DNA of 64,000 bases from Lonepinella sp042485795 (GTDB lineage: Bacteria; Pseudomonadota; Gammaproteobacteria; Enterobacterales; Pasteurellaceae): NCBI RefSeq assembly GCF_042485795.1, contig NZ_CP169368.1, positions 1,922,001-1,986,000 of the forward strand, read 5' to 3'. Shown piece by piece: positions 1 to 10,232 of the stretch (its first letter is position 1; each line of letters starts with the position of its first letter). A model generated the notes under the pieces. The model saw only the letters and a program-made list of their open reading frames with translations, was not told the DNA's origin and did no database searches. Position numbers and translations under genes: made by a program.

Positions 1-1184
1 TGCATACGAATTAAATCTGACTGTGACCATGCTCGAATTAAATGTTCTGCTATTTGTTTATGCAACCCATTATCATCGTAGGTTAAACGTAAATTTAGAG
101 GTTTTTGCTCCGTAATACCTGCTTGCTGTAACTTCTGTTCAACCAGCGTAGGTTCAAAATCTCGTTCCTGCTCAAATTGCATATTATTAGGTAAATAATT
201 AATACTATTTGGCATAATAAAAGGCGACTGAGGCAAGATATTACTTGGAACCATAGAAACTAAGGCATTGCGTACTGCTTTTTGTTTTAGCATCGGATCA
301 TGAAAATTAAATTCATAAAAATATGTACAAAGCTGAGGGAAATAATGGGTATTCGCCACTTTTTGTTGTACATTTTGAATAATATCAATGGAGCGATTTG
401 CCTGTGAGGAACCCATTCTTTGATAAATCACTTGACTAAATGATCGACTATTTTCATGCCAATAATAAGGGTTTCGACTTAATTGAATATAATCCTCAAA
501 CTGTTCTGCTATTTGATAAGCCCCATTTGAAACCAAATGCCCTTGTGGATCGACATTCGAATAATTTGGTAACAAGGCAATATGCACCAACATTTTAGGT
601 AAATAAGGGGTGGATTTATCTAAGCTGATTTGTAACCTATGTTCATCCAAGGCTTGCACGCCAAGCTGTTGTTCAGGTAGAGTTTTCTCAATTACCGCAG
701 TAGCATTTTTCACATTCATATAACGTAAAAATTGTTTTTGCGGATTATCCGACAACGCTAATTGTTGCCAACTGCGTACAAAATCCTGTGCGGTAATATT
801 TTCGCCAGTTGACCATTTTGCATTATTCCGCAAAGTAAAAATCCATGTTTTTTGATCCGCACTTTTCCAGCTTTCCGCTACACCTGCGGTAATATTACCT
901 TGCGGATCATAAATCACTAAGCCCTCAAATAAATCTCGTAACAGTGCAGCTTGCTCAGGTTGCTGAATTTTTTCAGGGTGTAAAATAAAATCATCATAAA
1001 CCCCTCGTGTTAATATCTCAGCTTGATAAGTTGATGGATTTTCTATTTGGGTTGTTGGTGGCAAAGATGGTTTAATCGGTGTTTGCTTGGGTTTGTTGGG
1101 TTCGCAAGCAAACAAGCAAATTAGGCTGAAAATTACCATAATAAATAATGTGGTAAATTTTATCCCCTTTATTTTGCTGTTCAT
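1..1184 (-). CDS. Peptide ABC transporter substrate-binding lipoprotein, OppA-like (partial)
   Basis: The frame is open to the left edge, so only about 394 N-terminal residues are visible. The ATG at 1184 has a GAGGG ribosome binding site about 5 nt upstream. The product starts with a hydrophobic signal and a lipobox ending LFAC (Cys27), which predicts a lipid-anchored periplasmic protein. The following text has the layout of SBP_bac_5 proteins: a LFEGL segment, GVAESW, then a TGENITAQDFV stretch and SW. Family members bind oligopeptides, dipeptides or heme for an ABC importer. No permease or ATPase genes are visible, so this may be an orphan binding protein. The substrate cannot be told from the sequence. 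Confidence 0.85.
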   Translation of the reverse strand, partial: MNSKIKGIKFTTLFIMVIFSLICLFACEPNKPKQTPIKPSLPPTTQIENPSTYQAEILTRGVYDDFILHPEKIQQPEQAALLRDLFEGLVIYDPQGNITAGVAESWKSADQKTWIFTLRNNAKWSTGENITAQDFVRSWQQLALSDNPQKQFLRYMNVKNATAVIEKTLPEQQLGVQALDEHRLQISLDKSTPYLPKMLVHIALLPNYSNVDPQGHLVSNGAYQIAEQFEDYIQLSRNPYYWHENSRSFSQVIYQRMGSSQANRSIDIIQNVQQKVANTHYFPQLCTYFYEFNFHDPMLKQKAVRNALVSMVPSNILPQSPFIMPNSINYLPNNMQFEQERDFEPTLVEQKLQQAGITEQKPLNLRLTYDDNGLHKQIAEHLIRAWSQSDLIRM

Positions 1185-1197
1185 GATCCCTCGTTCC

Positions 1198-2241
1198 TTA
1201 ATTTACTGGATATTCTTCTATTGTTACAGGCAATTCAAAAATTCGACCTAAACGAGAAATCACCACTTTTACTTGCGTATTCGGTTTAGTATTGCTAATT
1301 ACTTGCATTATTTGATCTGGAGAATTAGCGACCACATCATTAAATTTCAACATCACATCTCCAGCTTGAATACCTGCTTTGGCGGCGGGTCCATTAGTTA
1401 CCACATTTTCAATTAAAATACCTGTACTAGCCGCATCATTTTGTCCATTACTAAACAAAATATTGCTTTGTACCCCAAAATAACCACGAATAACTCGACC
1501 ATCACGGATAATTTTTTTCATCACATCATTAGCAATTTCGATGGGAATTGCAAAACTTAGTCCCTCTGCAATTTCTGTGGCATCTTTACCAATACTTAAT
1601 GTACTAATTCCAACTAATTCCCCTAAAGAATTAATTAATGCTCCGCCTGAATTACCACGATTAATAGATGCGTCCGTTTGAATGAAATTTTGGCGCCCCA
1701 CAGTTTCCCCCACCGCATTTCGACCTGTCGCACTAATGATTCCTTGTGAAACGCTTTGCCCTAAGTTATAGGGATTACCAATCGCTAAAACTACATCTCC
1801 AACATGAACTTGACGTTCAGGATTTTGTGGAATCGTTGCCAACTTATCAGCTCGAATCTTTAATACCGCAAGATCGGTTAAACTGTCTGAACCAATCAGA
1901 TTAGCTTCAAATACCCGTCCATCTTGCAAAGCCAGAATAATTTGATCCGCATTTTGAATAACATGTTTATTGGTCAGAATATAGCCATCTTTACTCATAA
2001 TCACGCCAGAACCCAGATTATGAGTAGATACCTCTCCAGCATCTAAATTGGAATTACTGGTAAAAGTTTGGTTATACACATTAACCACCGCTGGGGAGGC
2101 GATCCGCACTGCGTCTTTAAAGGACATGACTTCGCTGGTTAATTTCAATGCGTTGCCGCCAGTAAATTTAGGAATCACAAACAAGATCAAACCAGCACAT
2201 ACTAAGCCAATTAACGCAGATTGTAATAATTTCTTTATCAT
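1198..2241 (-). CDS. degS: DegS-type inner-membrane serine protease
   Basis: This 347-residue HtrA-family protease has one N-terminal membrane anchor (about residues 5-25), a trypsin-like domain and a single PDZ domain (about 250-340). The catalytic triad is visible as His93 (TNKHV), Asp123 (LTDLAV) and Ser198 (RGNSGG). A single PDZ plus a membrane anchor fits DegS rather than the two-PDZ, secreted DegP/DegQ. DegS senses misfolded outer-membrane proteins through its PDZ domain and makes the first cut in anti-sigma factor RseA, releasing sigma E. It lies 14 nt downstream of ribD on the same strand, the order I recall for H. influenzae. Confidence 0.92.
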   Translation of the reverse strand: MIKKLLQSALIGLVCAGLILFVIPKFTGGNALKLTSEVMSFKDAVRIASPAVVNVYNQTFTSNSNLDAGEVSTHNLGSGVIMSKDGYILTNKHVIQNADQIILALQDGRVFEANLIGSDSLTDLAVLKIRADKLATIPQNPERQVHVGDVVLAIGNPYNLGQSVSQGIISATGRNAVGETVGRQNFIQTDASINRGNSGGALINSLGELVGISTLSIGKDATEIAEGLSFAIPIEIANDVMKKIIRDGRVIRGYFGVQSNILFSNGQNDAASTGILIENVVTNGPAAKAGIQAGDVMLKFNDVVANSPDQIMQVISNTKPNTQVKVVISRLGRIFELPVTIEEYPVN

Positions 2242-2255
2242 AAATGCTGTTCCTA

Positions 2256-3371
2256 TTATGTTCGGTGATAAATGGTTTTTAAATCACTGTCTATCTGTTC
2301 AACGGATTGTAATTGCCATTGCGGTGCATCTGCCAGTTGATGAAGATGAGGTAATTTACATAATCCACGAGCTTGATCCCCCAATAATTTAGGGGCAATA
2401 TAAACAATCAGTTCATTTACTAAATTTTGTTCAATTAACGCCCCTGCAAAGGTCGCTCCACACTCAACCCACAGGCTATTAATTTGACGATTAGCAAGCT
2501 CTTGCATTAAAGCTGGAAGTGCGGTCTGATTTTCGGCAATTTTTAACTGAATATGCTGACAAAAATCGGGATAATTTGATAAATCACGTACCTTATCACT
2601 CACTAACCACACTGGCGAGTTGGTTCTGAAAAGCTGATGACTAGGTAATATTTTATGCTGAAAATCCACAATAATACGAATCGGTTGACGTAAATCTTCG
2701 ATAGCATATTCTTGTTGAATCTTCGCTGGTAGTTGTTGCCAACGCACATTTAAACTGGGATCGTCTGCGATTACAGTAGCAGAAGTAGATAACACCGCTG
2801 AGGCTTTGGCTCTTGCTTGTTGCACATCTGAGCGAGCTAATTCACCTGTAATCCATTTACTTTCCCCGTTCGCCATTGCTGTACGCCCATCTAAGCTCAT
2901 TGCCAATTTCAGTTGCACAAAAGGCAAACCTGTTCGCATACGGTATAAAAAGCCTTTATTTAAGTTTTCCGCTTTTTCTTGCAATAATCCTACGGCAGTT
3001 TCAATGCCTGCATCTTGCAACATTTGCAAACCTCGTCCTGCGACTTGCGGATTAGGATCTAACATGGCAGCAATCACTTTACTTACACCAGCCTCAATTA
3101 ATCCTTTGGCACAAGGCGGTGTACGACCATAATGTGAACAAGGCTCTAAGGTAACATAAGCCGTGGCATGTTTAGCCTGTTCGCCAGCTTGACGTAATGC
3201 CATGACTTCAGCATGGGGTTCGCCAGCTTTAAAGTGAAAACCTTGCCCAACAATTTGTCCATTTTTCACCAACACGCAACCGACCGAGGGATTAGGCGAT
3301 GTGGTAAAACGCCCACGTTTCGCTAAATCTAACGCAAGTTGCATAAATTCTTGATCTTGTTGGCTAAACAT
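2256..3371 (-). CDS. ribD: Bifunctional riboflavin biosynthesis deaminase/reductase RibD
   Basis: At 371 residues this is the normal RibD length. The N-terminal deaminase domain has the zinc site HAE (His53, Glu55) and PCSHYGRTPPC (Cys78, Cys87). The C-terminal half (about 150-365) is the NADPH-dependent reductase. The enzyme carries out the second and third steps of riboflavin synthesis from GTP. Its ATG overlaps the nrdR stop codon by one base (TAATG), so the two genes are probably translationally coupled. This nrdR-ribD pairing is common in gammaproteobacteria. Confidence 0.95.
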   Translation of the reverse strand: MFSQQDQEFMQLALDLAKRGRFTTSPNPSVGCVLVKNGQIVGQGFHFKAGEPHAEVMALRQAGEQAKHATAYVTLEPCSHYGRTPPCAKGLIEAGVSKVIAAMLDPNPQVAGRGLQMLQDAGIETAVGLLQEKAENLNKGFLYRMRTGLPFVQLKLAMSLDGRTAMANGESKWITGELARSDVQQARAKASAVLSTSATVIADDPSLNVRWQQLPAKIQQEYAIEDLRQPIRIIVDFQHKILPSHQLFRTNSPVWLVSDKVRDLSNYPDFCQHIQLKIAENQTALPALMQELANRQINSLWVECGATFAGALIEQNLVNELIVYIAPKLLGDQARGLCKLPHLHQLADAPQWQLQSVEQIDSDLKTIYHRT

Positions 3372-3826
3372 TAGGTTAAATCCTTGATTTTATCAATTTC
3401 TTCAGAAAATTCGTTAATATCTTCAAAACTTAAATACACTGAAGCAAAACGAATGTATGCCACTTTATCTAATTGTTTTAATTCGTCCATCACCAGATTT
3501 CCTACCAATTTACTTGGTACCTCTCGTTCGCCAGTGGCTTGTAATTGATGAATAATATGACTGATTGCTTTTTCTACATCATCTTCACTCACTGGGCGTT
3601 TACCCACTGCATGTTGAATACTATGGCGAAGTTTAATTTCATCAAAGGGTTCTCTGGAGCCGTCTTTTTTTATGACCCGAGGTACAATAAGTTCGGCAGT
3701 TTCAAAGGTCGTAAAGCGTTCATGGCATTTAATACATTCACGACGACGACGAACTTGATAACCCTCCGCCACCAAACGGCTATCAATGACTTTAGTATCT
3801 TCTGCGGAACAAAAAGGACAGTGCAT
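3371..3826 (-). CDS. nrdR: Ribonucleotide reductase transcriptional repressor NrdR
   Basis: This 151-residue protein has the N-terminal zinc ribbon (Cys3, Cys6, Cys31, Cys34) and the basic stretch RRRRE before the second cysteine pair. An ATP-cone domain follows from about residue 49. NrdR senses ATP/dATP through the cone and represses nrd operons at NrdR boxes. It is the first gene of a tight nrdR-ribD unit, with degS next. Length and motifs agree fully with the family. Confidence 0.95.
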   Translation of the reverse strand: MHCPFCSAEDTKVIDSRLVAEGYQVRRRRECIKCHERFTTFETAELIVPRVIKKDGSREPFDEIKLRHSIQHAVGKRPVSEDDVEKAISHIIHQLQATGEREVPSKLVGNLVMDELKQLDKVAYIRFASVYLSFEDINEFSEEIDKIKDLT

Positions 3827-3879
3827 AATAATTTCCTTAAATTTTCCCTAGTTTAGCAAAATTTCTGGCTTAATAGGGG

Positions 3880-4068
3880 TTATTTTTCAATAGCTTTCTT
3901 GGTTGTATCGTCCATTTCCACGTTAATTTTATGATCAACCACTACATTCATATTAATCGTAATCCCCTCTTTGGGTGTTTCTAGTTGTACTGTTGGAGTA
4001 CAAGCAGTTAATCCCACTAAGCTGATTAATATAAAGTGCGGTGTGAATTTCATTATTTTTTTCATCAT
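3880..4068 (-). CDS. ynbE: YnbE-like lipoprotein, partner of YdbH
   Basis: This is a 62-residue lipoprotein with a signal sequence and lipobox GLTAC. The short mature part matches the YnbE pattern, including VDHKINVEMD. Its start overlaps the ydbH stop in an ATGATGA arrangement, so the two are coupled. Work in E. coli describes YnbE as an outer-membrane lipoprotein that pairs with YdbH to form a bridge carrying phospholipid to the outer membrane; the role here is inferred from that. An uptake signal (aaagtgcggt, near 4034) lies inside this small gene. Confidence 0.85.
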   Translation of the reverse strand: MMKKIMKFTPHFILISLVGLTACTPTVQLETPKEGITINMNVVVDHKINVEMDDTTKKAIEK

Positions 4069-6791
4069 TTATTTAACTTTTGATAAAGGTCGTATTCTAA
4101 ATTTTGTTCAAATGTTGAACCGTAATTAATCATATTCCACAATTCATATACATTTTCTTGATGATTATAATTCAACGTAATTGGATTTTTGTTTCTTTTA
4201 GTCGGGTTATAACCTTTTATATTTGAAGATAATTTTAACATTCCATTGGGTTCAAGATTGACGCTAGCAGTTAAATTCTGCAAATTCATTTCACTGACTA
4301 CATCTGCTAAAATCCCCTCAGTTAGTCCCCCTGATTTTAACCCTTTCACCAGCTCTGGTCCTAATTTTAAATTCACATCTTGGTTGTCTGTTTTGGTAAT
4401 TTCACCATGACAAATTATACAATTTGCATTTTCTAACCAAAATGGAAAAGTAGCATTCACTCGACCAGTTAATCCCACTTGCGTATATTCTGCCATGGTC
4501 AAAGCCTGTGATAAATCAATATCATGTAATTGTACATTGGCAATTTTTTGTTGCGGTAAAGCAAATTTATTAACGCTTACTTCGCCACCCAACATATTTA
4601 ATTTTAGCTCACTTAAAGTTAGTGGTCGCTTTTTCGTATAAGGATAATAACCTTGCACTTTTACACTTAAATTTTCTGCAACTAATACCCCTGATTTTAA
4701 ATAATTTATCGACACCTGAACAGGATTTTTCACTAATTCCACCCTATCATTAACATAACGATAAGGTAAAGCAAAGGCTATGCCGCGTAATTCACCATCT
4801 GGAAACACAATTTCACCCTGATGAATGGAAAAATGTCCGCCCATTTGTAAGCCACGTTCAGTACTCACATCAAAATCTGTTTGTCCTTTAATGGTGCCTT
4901 TCAAAATTTCCCATTCCCATTTCTGTGGAAATAACGGTTGGAACACTTTCGCTGATTGTTCCAACCAATAAACTCGTCCCACCAATTCATCATGACGATA
5001 ATGAGCAAATAATTTTATCGGACCTAAACTTCCAGCCGTCATATTACCTGATAAATTAAAATCTTTGATATGCGTCCCATCAATACCAAGATCCAATATT
5101 GGATTAAGCAAATGACCGCCATAATCTAGCCGAACTTCTGGAATTTTTGCTTGCAATAACCCTTGTAGTTTGTGTTCCTCATAATACCAACGGAGTGTAT
5201 CTTTTAAGCTCAGATCAATTTTCGGTACATGAATACCCGATGTATGGAACTGTCCCATATTGGCTTGAAGTTGTTGGATTTCTACCCGATCTGACTGCCA
5301 TGCACCTTTTCCATTAACATTAATCGTACTCTTTAATGCTTTAACTGTTGCTTTGCCTTTGAAATTCCATTTCCACCAGTTGCTATCATCGCTACTTAAT
5401 ATCTCACCATTTCGCCAGATAGCGGTAGTACGTAAAGAAAATAAAGAGGTTACGCCTGCAATAAATTGATTCGCTTGCCCATCTAAATGTAAATCAAGGT
5501 CCGCAAATTGAGCCGTGTTACCTTGTAAAAACGCCTGTAATCGCCCTCCAACACCGTATTTTCCAATAATCACATCCGCTAAAGGCACTCGTACATTCAT
5601 GTTAGCATCAGGTTCTTTCCAGTTAACGCGTAAAGTAGATTTTTCTTTAAACAAGGCAAACAGATCATTTTCATCACCTCGCACATCAAATACTGCATCA
5701 ACGTAGGCAATAGATTGATCATATTTAACATTGCCATGTGCTTGTAAAGGAATGTTTATTTTTTCTTTACCGATAGTACCGTTTGTACCATAAATAACGA
5801 TATTGCCTTTACCAGCCTCACCTGAAGAAAATAGGCTTAAACGCATATCCAGATCAAGAGGTAGCCAATTCTCACTGCTTTTTCTTAGCGTTAAATTTAC
5901 TACACCTCGCATAGGTTGTTCTAATGCAGATATATCCCAATAAAACTGACTTTTTTCAATTTGTAGCTGATTTTCCGTTACGCTAAAAGGTACATTCAAA
6001 ATCTGTTGTTGATGCTCTATATCTTGTAATATTAACTCGCCCTGATTATCTTGCCATTGTAATGATAAATTTGCCTTATTTAATGGCAAATCATCACGTT
6101 GCCAATGTAAATTTAATTTACCTTGCTTAGGTATATCAAACAGGTTGTGCTGTAATGTTGTCTGAAAATCTAACTGATGCTGTTGTTCTGCTTGCGGTTG
6201 ATAGCTTAAATTACCCGTTAATTGTTGATTTACTAGTGTTGCATTTAATTGAAAAAGATTGTTTTCTGCTTCATTTCCCATTGCTTCCAGAGTAAGTTTT
6301 TGCCCCTGATAAATAACCTTGGTTGATAATCGACTTTGCAATAACTGTTGAACTACTGGTGAAGTCACTTCTTCTGTATTAATAAATTGCAAATCGGCAA
6401 TTTCAATATCCATGTCGGGTAAACTAGCTAATAGTGCGGTTAAATCCAGTTGACTTTCTGTTTGTTCATCTGACGTAGGAATTTGTAAGATACAAGCATA
6501 ATCCACAATCGCTTTTTCCGCTCGCAAAGATCGAGAATCCCACCATTTGACCTGTATATTTTCTAACTGCACTAAAGGGCAATTAGTCGGGTTATTTAGG
6601 TTAACAATAAAAGAACTAAGATTAGCATCAGTTGCTGACACTTTTGTTTTTTCCGCAATTTTAATGGAAATTTCTTGCCCTAGAAAATAATTTACCGCCC
6701 ACTCAACATTGCTTGGTGATATGGCTAATAGCCCTACCGCTAAGGCAGTAATAATCAGGATTGCAGGGAAAATAAGAAATTTCTTAAACAT
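4065..6791 (-). CDS. ydbH: YdbH-family AsmA-like intermembrane phospholipid transport protein
   Basis: This is a 908-residue protein with one N-terminal membrane helix (FLIFPAILIITALAVGLL) and a long beta-rich periplasmic body, as in YdbH/TamB/YhdP proteins. I chose the ATG at 6791, two bases after the upstream gene's TAG. A longer TTG start at 6818 would overlap that gene by 25 nt. In E. coli, YdbH, TamB and YhdP redundantly move phospholipids between the membranes. Coupling to ynbE downstream supports the assignment. A CIICHG segment near the C-terminus is not explained. Confidence 0.85.
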   Translation of the reverse strand: MFKKFLIFPAILIITALAVGLLAISPSNVEWAVNYFLGQEISIKIAEKTKVSATDANLSSFIVNLNNPTNCPLVQLENIQVKWWDSRSLRAEKAIVDYACILQIPTSDEQTESQLDLTALLASLPDMDIEIADLQFINTEEVTSPVVQQLLQSRLSTKVIYQGQKLTLEAMGNEAENNLFQLNATLVNQQLTGNLSYQPQAEQQHQLDFQTTLQHNLFDIPKQGKLNLHWQRDDLPLNKANLSLQWQDNQGELILQDIEHQQQILNVPFSVTENQLQIEKSQFYWDISALEQPMRGVVNLTLRKSSENWLPLDLDMRLSLFSSGEAGKGNIVIYGTNGTIGKEKINIPLQAHGNVKYDQSIAYVDAVFDVRGDENDLFALFKEKSTLRVNWKEPDANMNVRVPLADVIIGKYGVGGRLQAFLQGNTAQFADLDLHLDGQANQFIAGVTSLFSLRTTAIWRNGEILSSDDSNWWKWNFKGKATVKALKSTINVNGKGAWQSDRVEIQQLQANMGQFHTSGIHVPKIDLSLKDTLRWYYEEHKLQGLLQAKIPEVRLDYGGHLLNPILDLGIDGTHIKDFNLSGNMTAGSLGPIKLFAHYRHDELVGRVYWLEQSAKVFQPLFPQKWEWEILKGTIKGQTDFDVSTERGLQMGGHFSIHQGEIVFPDGELRGIAFALPYRYVNDRVELVKNPVQVSINYLKSGVLVAENLSVKVQGYYPYTKKRPLTLSELKLNMLGGEVSVNKFALPQQKIANVQLHDIDLSQALTMAEYTQVGLTGRVNATFPFWLENANCIICHGEITKTDNQDVNLKLGPELVKGLKSGGLTEGILADVVSEMNLQNLTASVNLEPNGMLKLSSNIKGYNPTKRNKNPITLNYNHQENVYELWNMINYGSTFEQNLEYDLYQKLNK

Positions 6792-6793
6792 AA

Positions 6794-7600
6794 CTAAATA
6801 TACGCCAAGATAGACCAAATCGGTAAAAATAAGGCAATAAACAATAAAACCACCTGTGTTTGATAGCTCAATTTTATTTTTCTAATAATATGTATTGCCA
6901 AAATTGCCATTAAAACCAAGTGCGAAATAAAGTAAACTAGAAGTGCAAAATAATTCGTAAAAAGCACCGCACTTTGGCTGGTTGTAATTGCCATAAAAAT
7001 TAACACAGTAATGATATTTAGCAATAGTAAAACTGACATAACAAACGGCAATAAGGCAATAAAACCTTGCAAGCGGTTACGCGAGATAACTAAAGCAAAA
7101 TTTGCTAACATCACGCCAATTAATAGTTGAGCAAACGGGCTATAAATAATGGCATACGATAGGGGACGATTTATCAGCAAAAACAGGTAAATAACCACAC
7201 CAATCAATCCAAACATCACACCGAATAATAAACGTTTATTACGTAACTCATCATCTTCTTTTGGTTGTTTTAAGGCAATAATGGTCATTAATAGCCCACA
7301 AATGCTCATAGATAACATTGCAATTTGGTGGGACCCCAATAAACCGATAATCCCAGTTACTACCCAATAAACCCCAAAAAAACTCTGAGCAATAGTTAAA
7401 CGCCCTCGTTGTCCTAAGCAAATTTGCCCTTGCATAAATACTATGGAACAAAGTAATTGAGCAGTTAAAAAAGCTAACGGAAAATACGTAATATCTACTG
7501 GTTGTCGTAAAAATAAGGCATAAAATTCGATAATTATAGGCAATAAGACAGGAATAGATGATAAAAGTGCGGTTTGTTTTACTGTAGTTTCTTCTGACAT
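6794..7600 (-). CDS. Conserved multi-pass membrane protein of unknown function
   Basis: The 268-residue product is almost entirely hydrophobic, with about eight predicted membrane helices separated by short basic loops (GQRGR, SRNR, RKIKLSY). I do not recognise a characterised family and see no transporter signature or catalytic motif. It ends two bases before the ydbH ATG, so it is probably co-transcribed with ydbH-ynbE and may share an envelope role; that is inference from position only. Uptake signals lie in the gene near 6964 and 7565. Confidence 0.7.
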   Translation of the reverse strand: MSEETTVKQTALLSSIPVLLPIIIEFYALFLRQPVDITYFPLAFLTAQLLCSIVFMQGQICLGQRGRLTIAQSFFGVYWVVTGIIGLLGSHQIAMLSMSICGLLMTIIALKQPKEDDELRNKRLLFGVMFGLIGVVIYLFLLINRPLSYAIIYSPFAQLLIGVMLANFALVISRNRLQGFIALLPFVMSVLLLLNIITVLIFMAITTSQSAVLFTNYFALLVYFISHLVLMAILAIHIIRKIKLSYQTQVVLLFIALFLPIWSILAYI

Positions 7601-7658
7601 ATTGGTTAAACGTGGTTAATATCTAATGCTGTGATTATACTGACTTTAACCAACTAAA

Positions 7659-8117
7659 TCAAAAACCCAAATAGGCTGCCATTACGATCGCATTTTCACG
7701 TTTACCGTCTGGGGTTGGATAATAATCTCGACGTACGCAAACTTCATTAAAACCACATTGTTCATACAATTTTTTGGCTTTTTGATTGCTTTCTCGTACT
7801 TCTAACCAAAGTGTTTTTATCCCTTTTTGTTGTAATTGTGCAAGTAAATGCTCAAGCAATTTAAAACCAAGTTTCTGTCCTTGAAATTTAGGATCAATGG
7901 CAATATTAAACAAAGTCGCTTCATCTACTACAATTTGACTAATAGCAAAACCCACTATTTGATTATTCAAGTTAATTTTTAGATTATGATAACGTTCACC
8001 CTGATTATTCTTTAACGTTCCTAATGACCATGGCACTAGATGAGCGGCTTGTTCAATTTCAAATAAACGATCAAAATCCTGTGGATCAATTAATTCAATT
8101 TGAATGGCACTAGACAT
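7659..8117 (-). CDS. rimI: Ribosomal protein S18 alanine N-acetyltransferase RimI
   Basis: This 152-residue GNAT protein has the acetyl-CoA loop QGQKLGFKLLEHLL and the RimI C-terminal signature QCGFNEVCVRRDYYP. It also has the AAHLVPWS segment near the N-terminus that is typical of RimI. The family acetylates the N-terminal alanine of ribosomal protein S18. It lies 8 nt downstream of the UPF0126 gene. Confidence 0.9.
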   Translation of the reverse strand: MSSAIQIELIDPQDFDRLFEIEQAAHLVPWSLGTLKNNQGERYHNLKINLNNQIVGFAISQIVVDEATLFNIAIDPKFQGQKLGFKLLEHLLAQLQQKGIKTLWLEVRESNQKAKKLYEQCGFNEVCVRRDYYPTPDGKRENAIVMAAYLGF

Positions 8118-8125
8118 ATTGTTCC

Positions 8126-8797
8126 TTATTGACGTTTTTTAGGTAAACGATCAATGTCTGTTTTTTTCTCAATTTCTTGTTCTTGATAATCAAAAACAGG
8201 TAATCCCCACTCAAAGCGAATAGCTAATAAGCGAATAATAAAGCCACTGAGTAAAGTGATTATCACTACAAGATCGTGCTGAATATTTAATTCGTGTAAC
8301 CCGATATAGATACAAGTTGCCAACAATGCAACACTCGCATAAAGTTCTTTTTGGAAAACAAGAGGAATACGATTACAAAGCAAATCACGCAACACGCCAC
8401 CAAACGCTCCTGTAATAATCGCAGCAATAATTGCAATAGTATAACCATGCCCCATATCTAAAGCAATTTGAGCACCAATAATAGAAAATACGATTAGCCC
8501 AACGGCATCTAATACCAAAAATATTGTACGGAAATAACGCATAAAATGATGAATTAAAGGGGCAATAAAGACTGTTAAAACCGCAGCACTCGCCACGATG
8601 AGAAAATATTCAGGGTGCTTCACCCAACCTAAGGGGTAATGCCCCAATAATACATCACGTACGGAACCACCGCCAATAGCGGTCATGGAGGCAATAATAA
8701 TTACGCCAAAAATATCCATTTTTTCCCGTCCAGCAGCTAATGCTCCAGTAATAGCTTCGGCGGTAATTCCTATAATATAAAGAACAGAAAGTAACAT
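8126..8797 (-). CDS. UPF0126 (YicG/YadS-type) membrane protein
   Basis: At 223 residues with about seven membrane helices, this protein contains the duplicated UPF0126 signature: GGGSVRDVLLG in the first half and FGGVLRDLLCN in the second. Both repeats keep the G-x-x-RD core. Pfam links the fold to TRIC-type channels and some members to glycine transport, but the substrate here is unknown. It sits just downstream of the rRNA terminator and upstream of rimI, on the same strand as both. Confidence 0.85.
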   Translation of the reverse strand: MLLSVLYIIGITAEAITGALAAGREKMDIFGVIIIASMTAIGGGSVRDVLLGHYPLGWVKHPEYFLIVASAAVLTVFIAPLIHHFMRYFRTIFLVLDAVGLIVFSIIGAQIALDMGHGYTIAIIAAIITGAFGGVLRDLLCNRIPLVFQKELYASVALLATCIYIGLHELNIQHDLVVIITLLSGFIIRLLAIRFEWGLPVFDYQEQEIEKKTDIDRLPKKRQ

Positions 8798-8855
8798 ATA
8801 TCCAACATTGTTGATAAAAGTGCGGTTGATTTTAACGTAGTTTTAAGAGAATAGC

Positions 8856-8888
8856 AAAAACCCCAGCTACTCACGTAACTGGGGTTTT
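8856..8888 (-). terminator. Intrinsic terminator of the rRNA operon
   Basis: An inverted repeat with arms aaaccccag and ctggggttt lies just beyond the 5S gene. Read on the minus strand it is followed by a run of T. It marks the end of the rRNA transcript, before the UPF0126 gene. Confidence 0.85.
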
Positions 8889-8904
8889 ACTTGATAATAA
8901 AAAA

Positions 8905-9019
8905 CCTGATGGCGACCTACTCTCACATTGGGATTCCCAACACTACCATCGGCATCACAGCATTTCACTTCTGAGTTCGGCATGGAGTCAGGTGGCACTA
9001 CTGCATTATGACCATCAGG
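8905..9019 (-). rRNA. rrf: 5S ribosomal RNA
   Basis: On the minus strand the gene starts CCTGATGGTC and ends with the complementary GCCATCAGG, which closes helix I. In between are the conserved segments CCATGCCGAACTCAGAAGTG and GATGGTAGTGT. It lies about 210 nt downstream of 23S in the usual order. Ends are estimated to within a few bases. Confidence 0.96.
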
Positions 9020-9021
9020 AA

Positions 9022-9212
9022 ATCAGGGGTCAGATGACAGGTTTCAGACGGCAGTACCGTGTGTTATCCTGTATCCTACTTAATTCTTTCCTTTTTGTAT
9101 TTTGTTCTTTAAATTTGAAACAAGCTGTCTGTTCGATTTTCTTTTTTGTCTGTTCGTTACTTTCACGCTCTTCAACTGTCTTCTGTCTTCTGACATCTGT
9201 CTTCTGAATCAA
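9022..9212. repeat. Degenerate CAGATGACAG-type repeats in the 23S-5S spacer
   Basis: The spacer begins with cagatgacaggtttcagac and ends with a run of CTG-TCTTCTG and CATCTG units in the opposite orientation. The same units recur in every other spacer of this operon (see findings). The AT-rich centre shows no gene. Confidence 0.6.
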
Positions 9213-9215
9213 AAC

Positions 9216-9237
9216 CACTTGAGCGTTGTATAGTTAA
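9216..9237 (-). other. 3' arm of the 23S processing stem
   Basis: The sequence just past the 23S 3' end is complementary to the sequence just before its 5' end (12630-12651). About 20 of 22 bases pair, with a two-base interruption. This is the long stem that RNase III cuts to release pre-23S rRNA. Confidence 0.85.
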
Positions 9238-9561
9238 GCCTCTCGGGCAATTAGTACTGGTTAGCTCAATGACTCACATCACTTACACATCCAGCCTATC
9301 TACGTCTTCGTCTTAAACAACCCTTACACACTTCTGTGTGGGAGAACTCATCTCTTGGCAAGTTTCGTGCTTAGATGCTTTCAGCACTTATCTCTTCCGC
9401 ATGTAGCTACCCAGCAATGCTTCTGGCGAAACAACTGGAACACCAGGGATGCGTCCACTCCGGTCCTCTCGTACTAGGAGCAGCCCCAACCAATTCTCCA
9501 ACGCCCACGGCAGATAGGGACCGAACTGTCTCACGACGTTCTAAACCCAGCTCGCGTACCA

Positions 9562-9595
<34 letters not shown>

Positions 9596-9596
9596 A

Positions 9597-9639
<43 letters not shown>

Positions 9640-9668
9640 ACCGCCGTCGATATGAACTCTTGGGCGGT

Positions 9669-9724
<56 letters not shown>

Positions 9725-9725
9725 A

Positions 9726-9772
<47 letters not shown>

Positions 9773-9845
9773 CGTCTCGCAGTTAAGCTTGCTTTTACCA
9801 TTGCACTAACCTGACGATGTCCGACCGTCATTAGCAAACCTTCGT

Positions 9846-9888
<43 letters not shown>

Positions 9889-10150
9889 ACCCACCAGACA
9901 CTGTCCGAATACCCGTTCCAGATATTTCGTTAGAACATCAAACGTTAAAGGGTGGTATTTCAAGGTCGTCTCCACTCAAACTGGCGTTTAAGTTTCTCTG
10001 ACTCCCACCTATCCTACACATCAAAATTCAAGGTTCAGTGTCAAGCTATAGTAAAGGTTCACGGGGTCTTTCCGTCTAGCCGCGGGTACACCGCATCTTC
10101 ACGGCGATTTCAATTTCACTGAGTCTCGGGTGGAGACAGCCTGGCCATCA

Positions 10151-10232
<82 letters not shown>
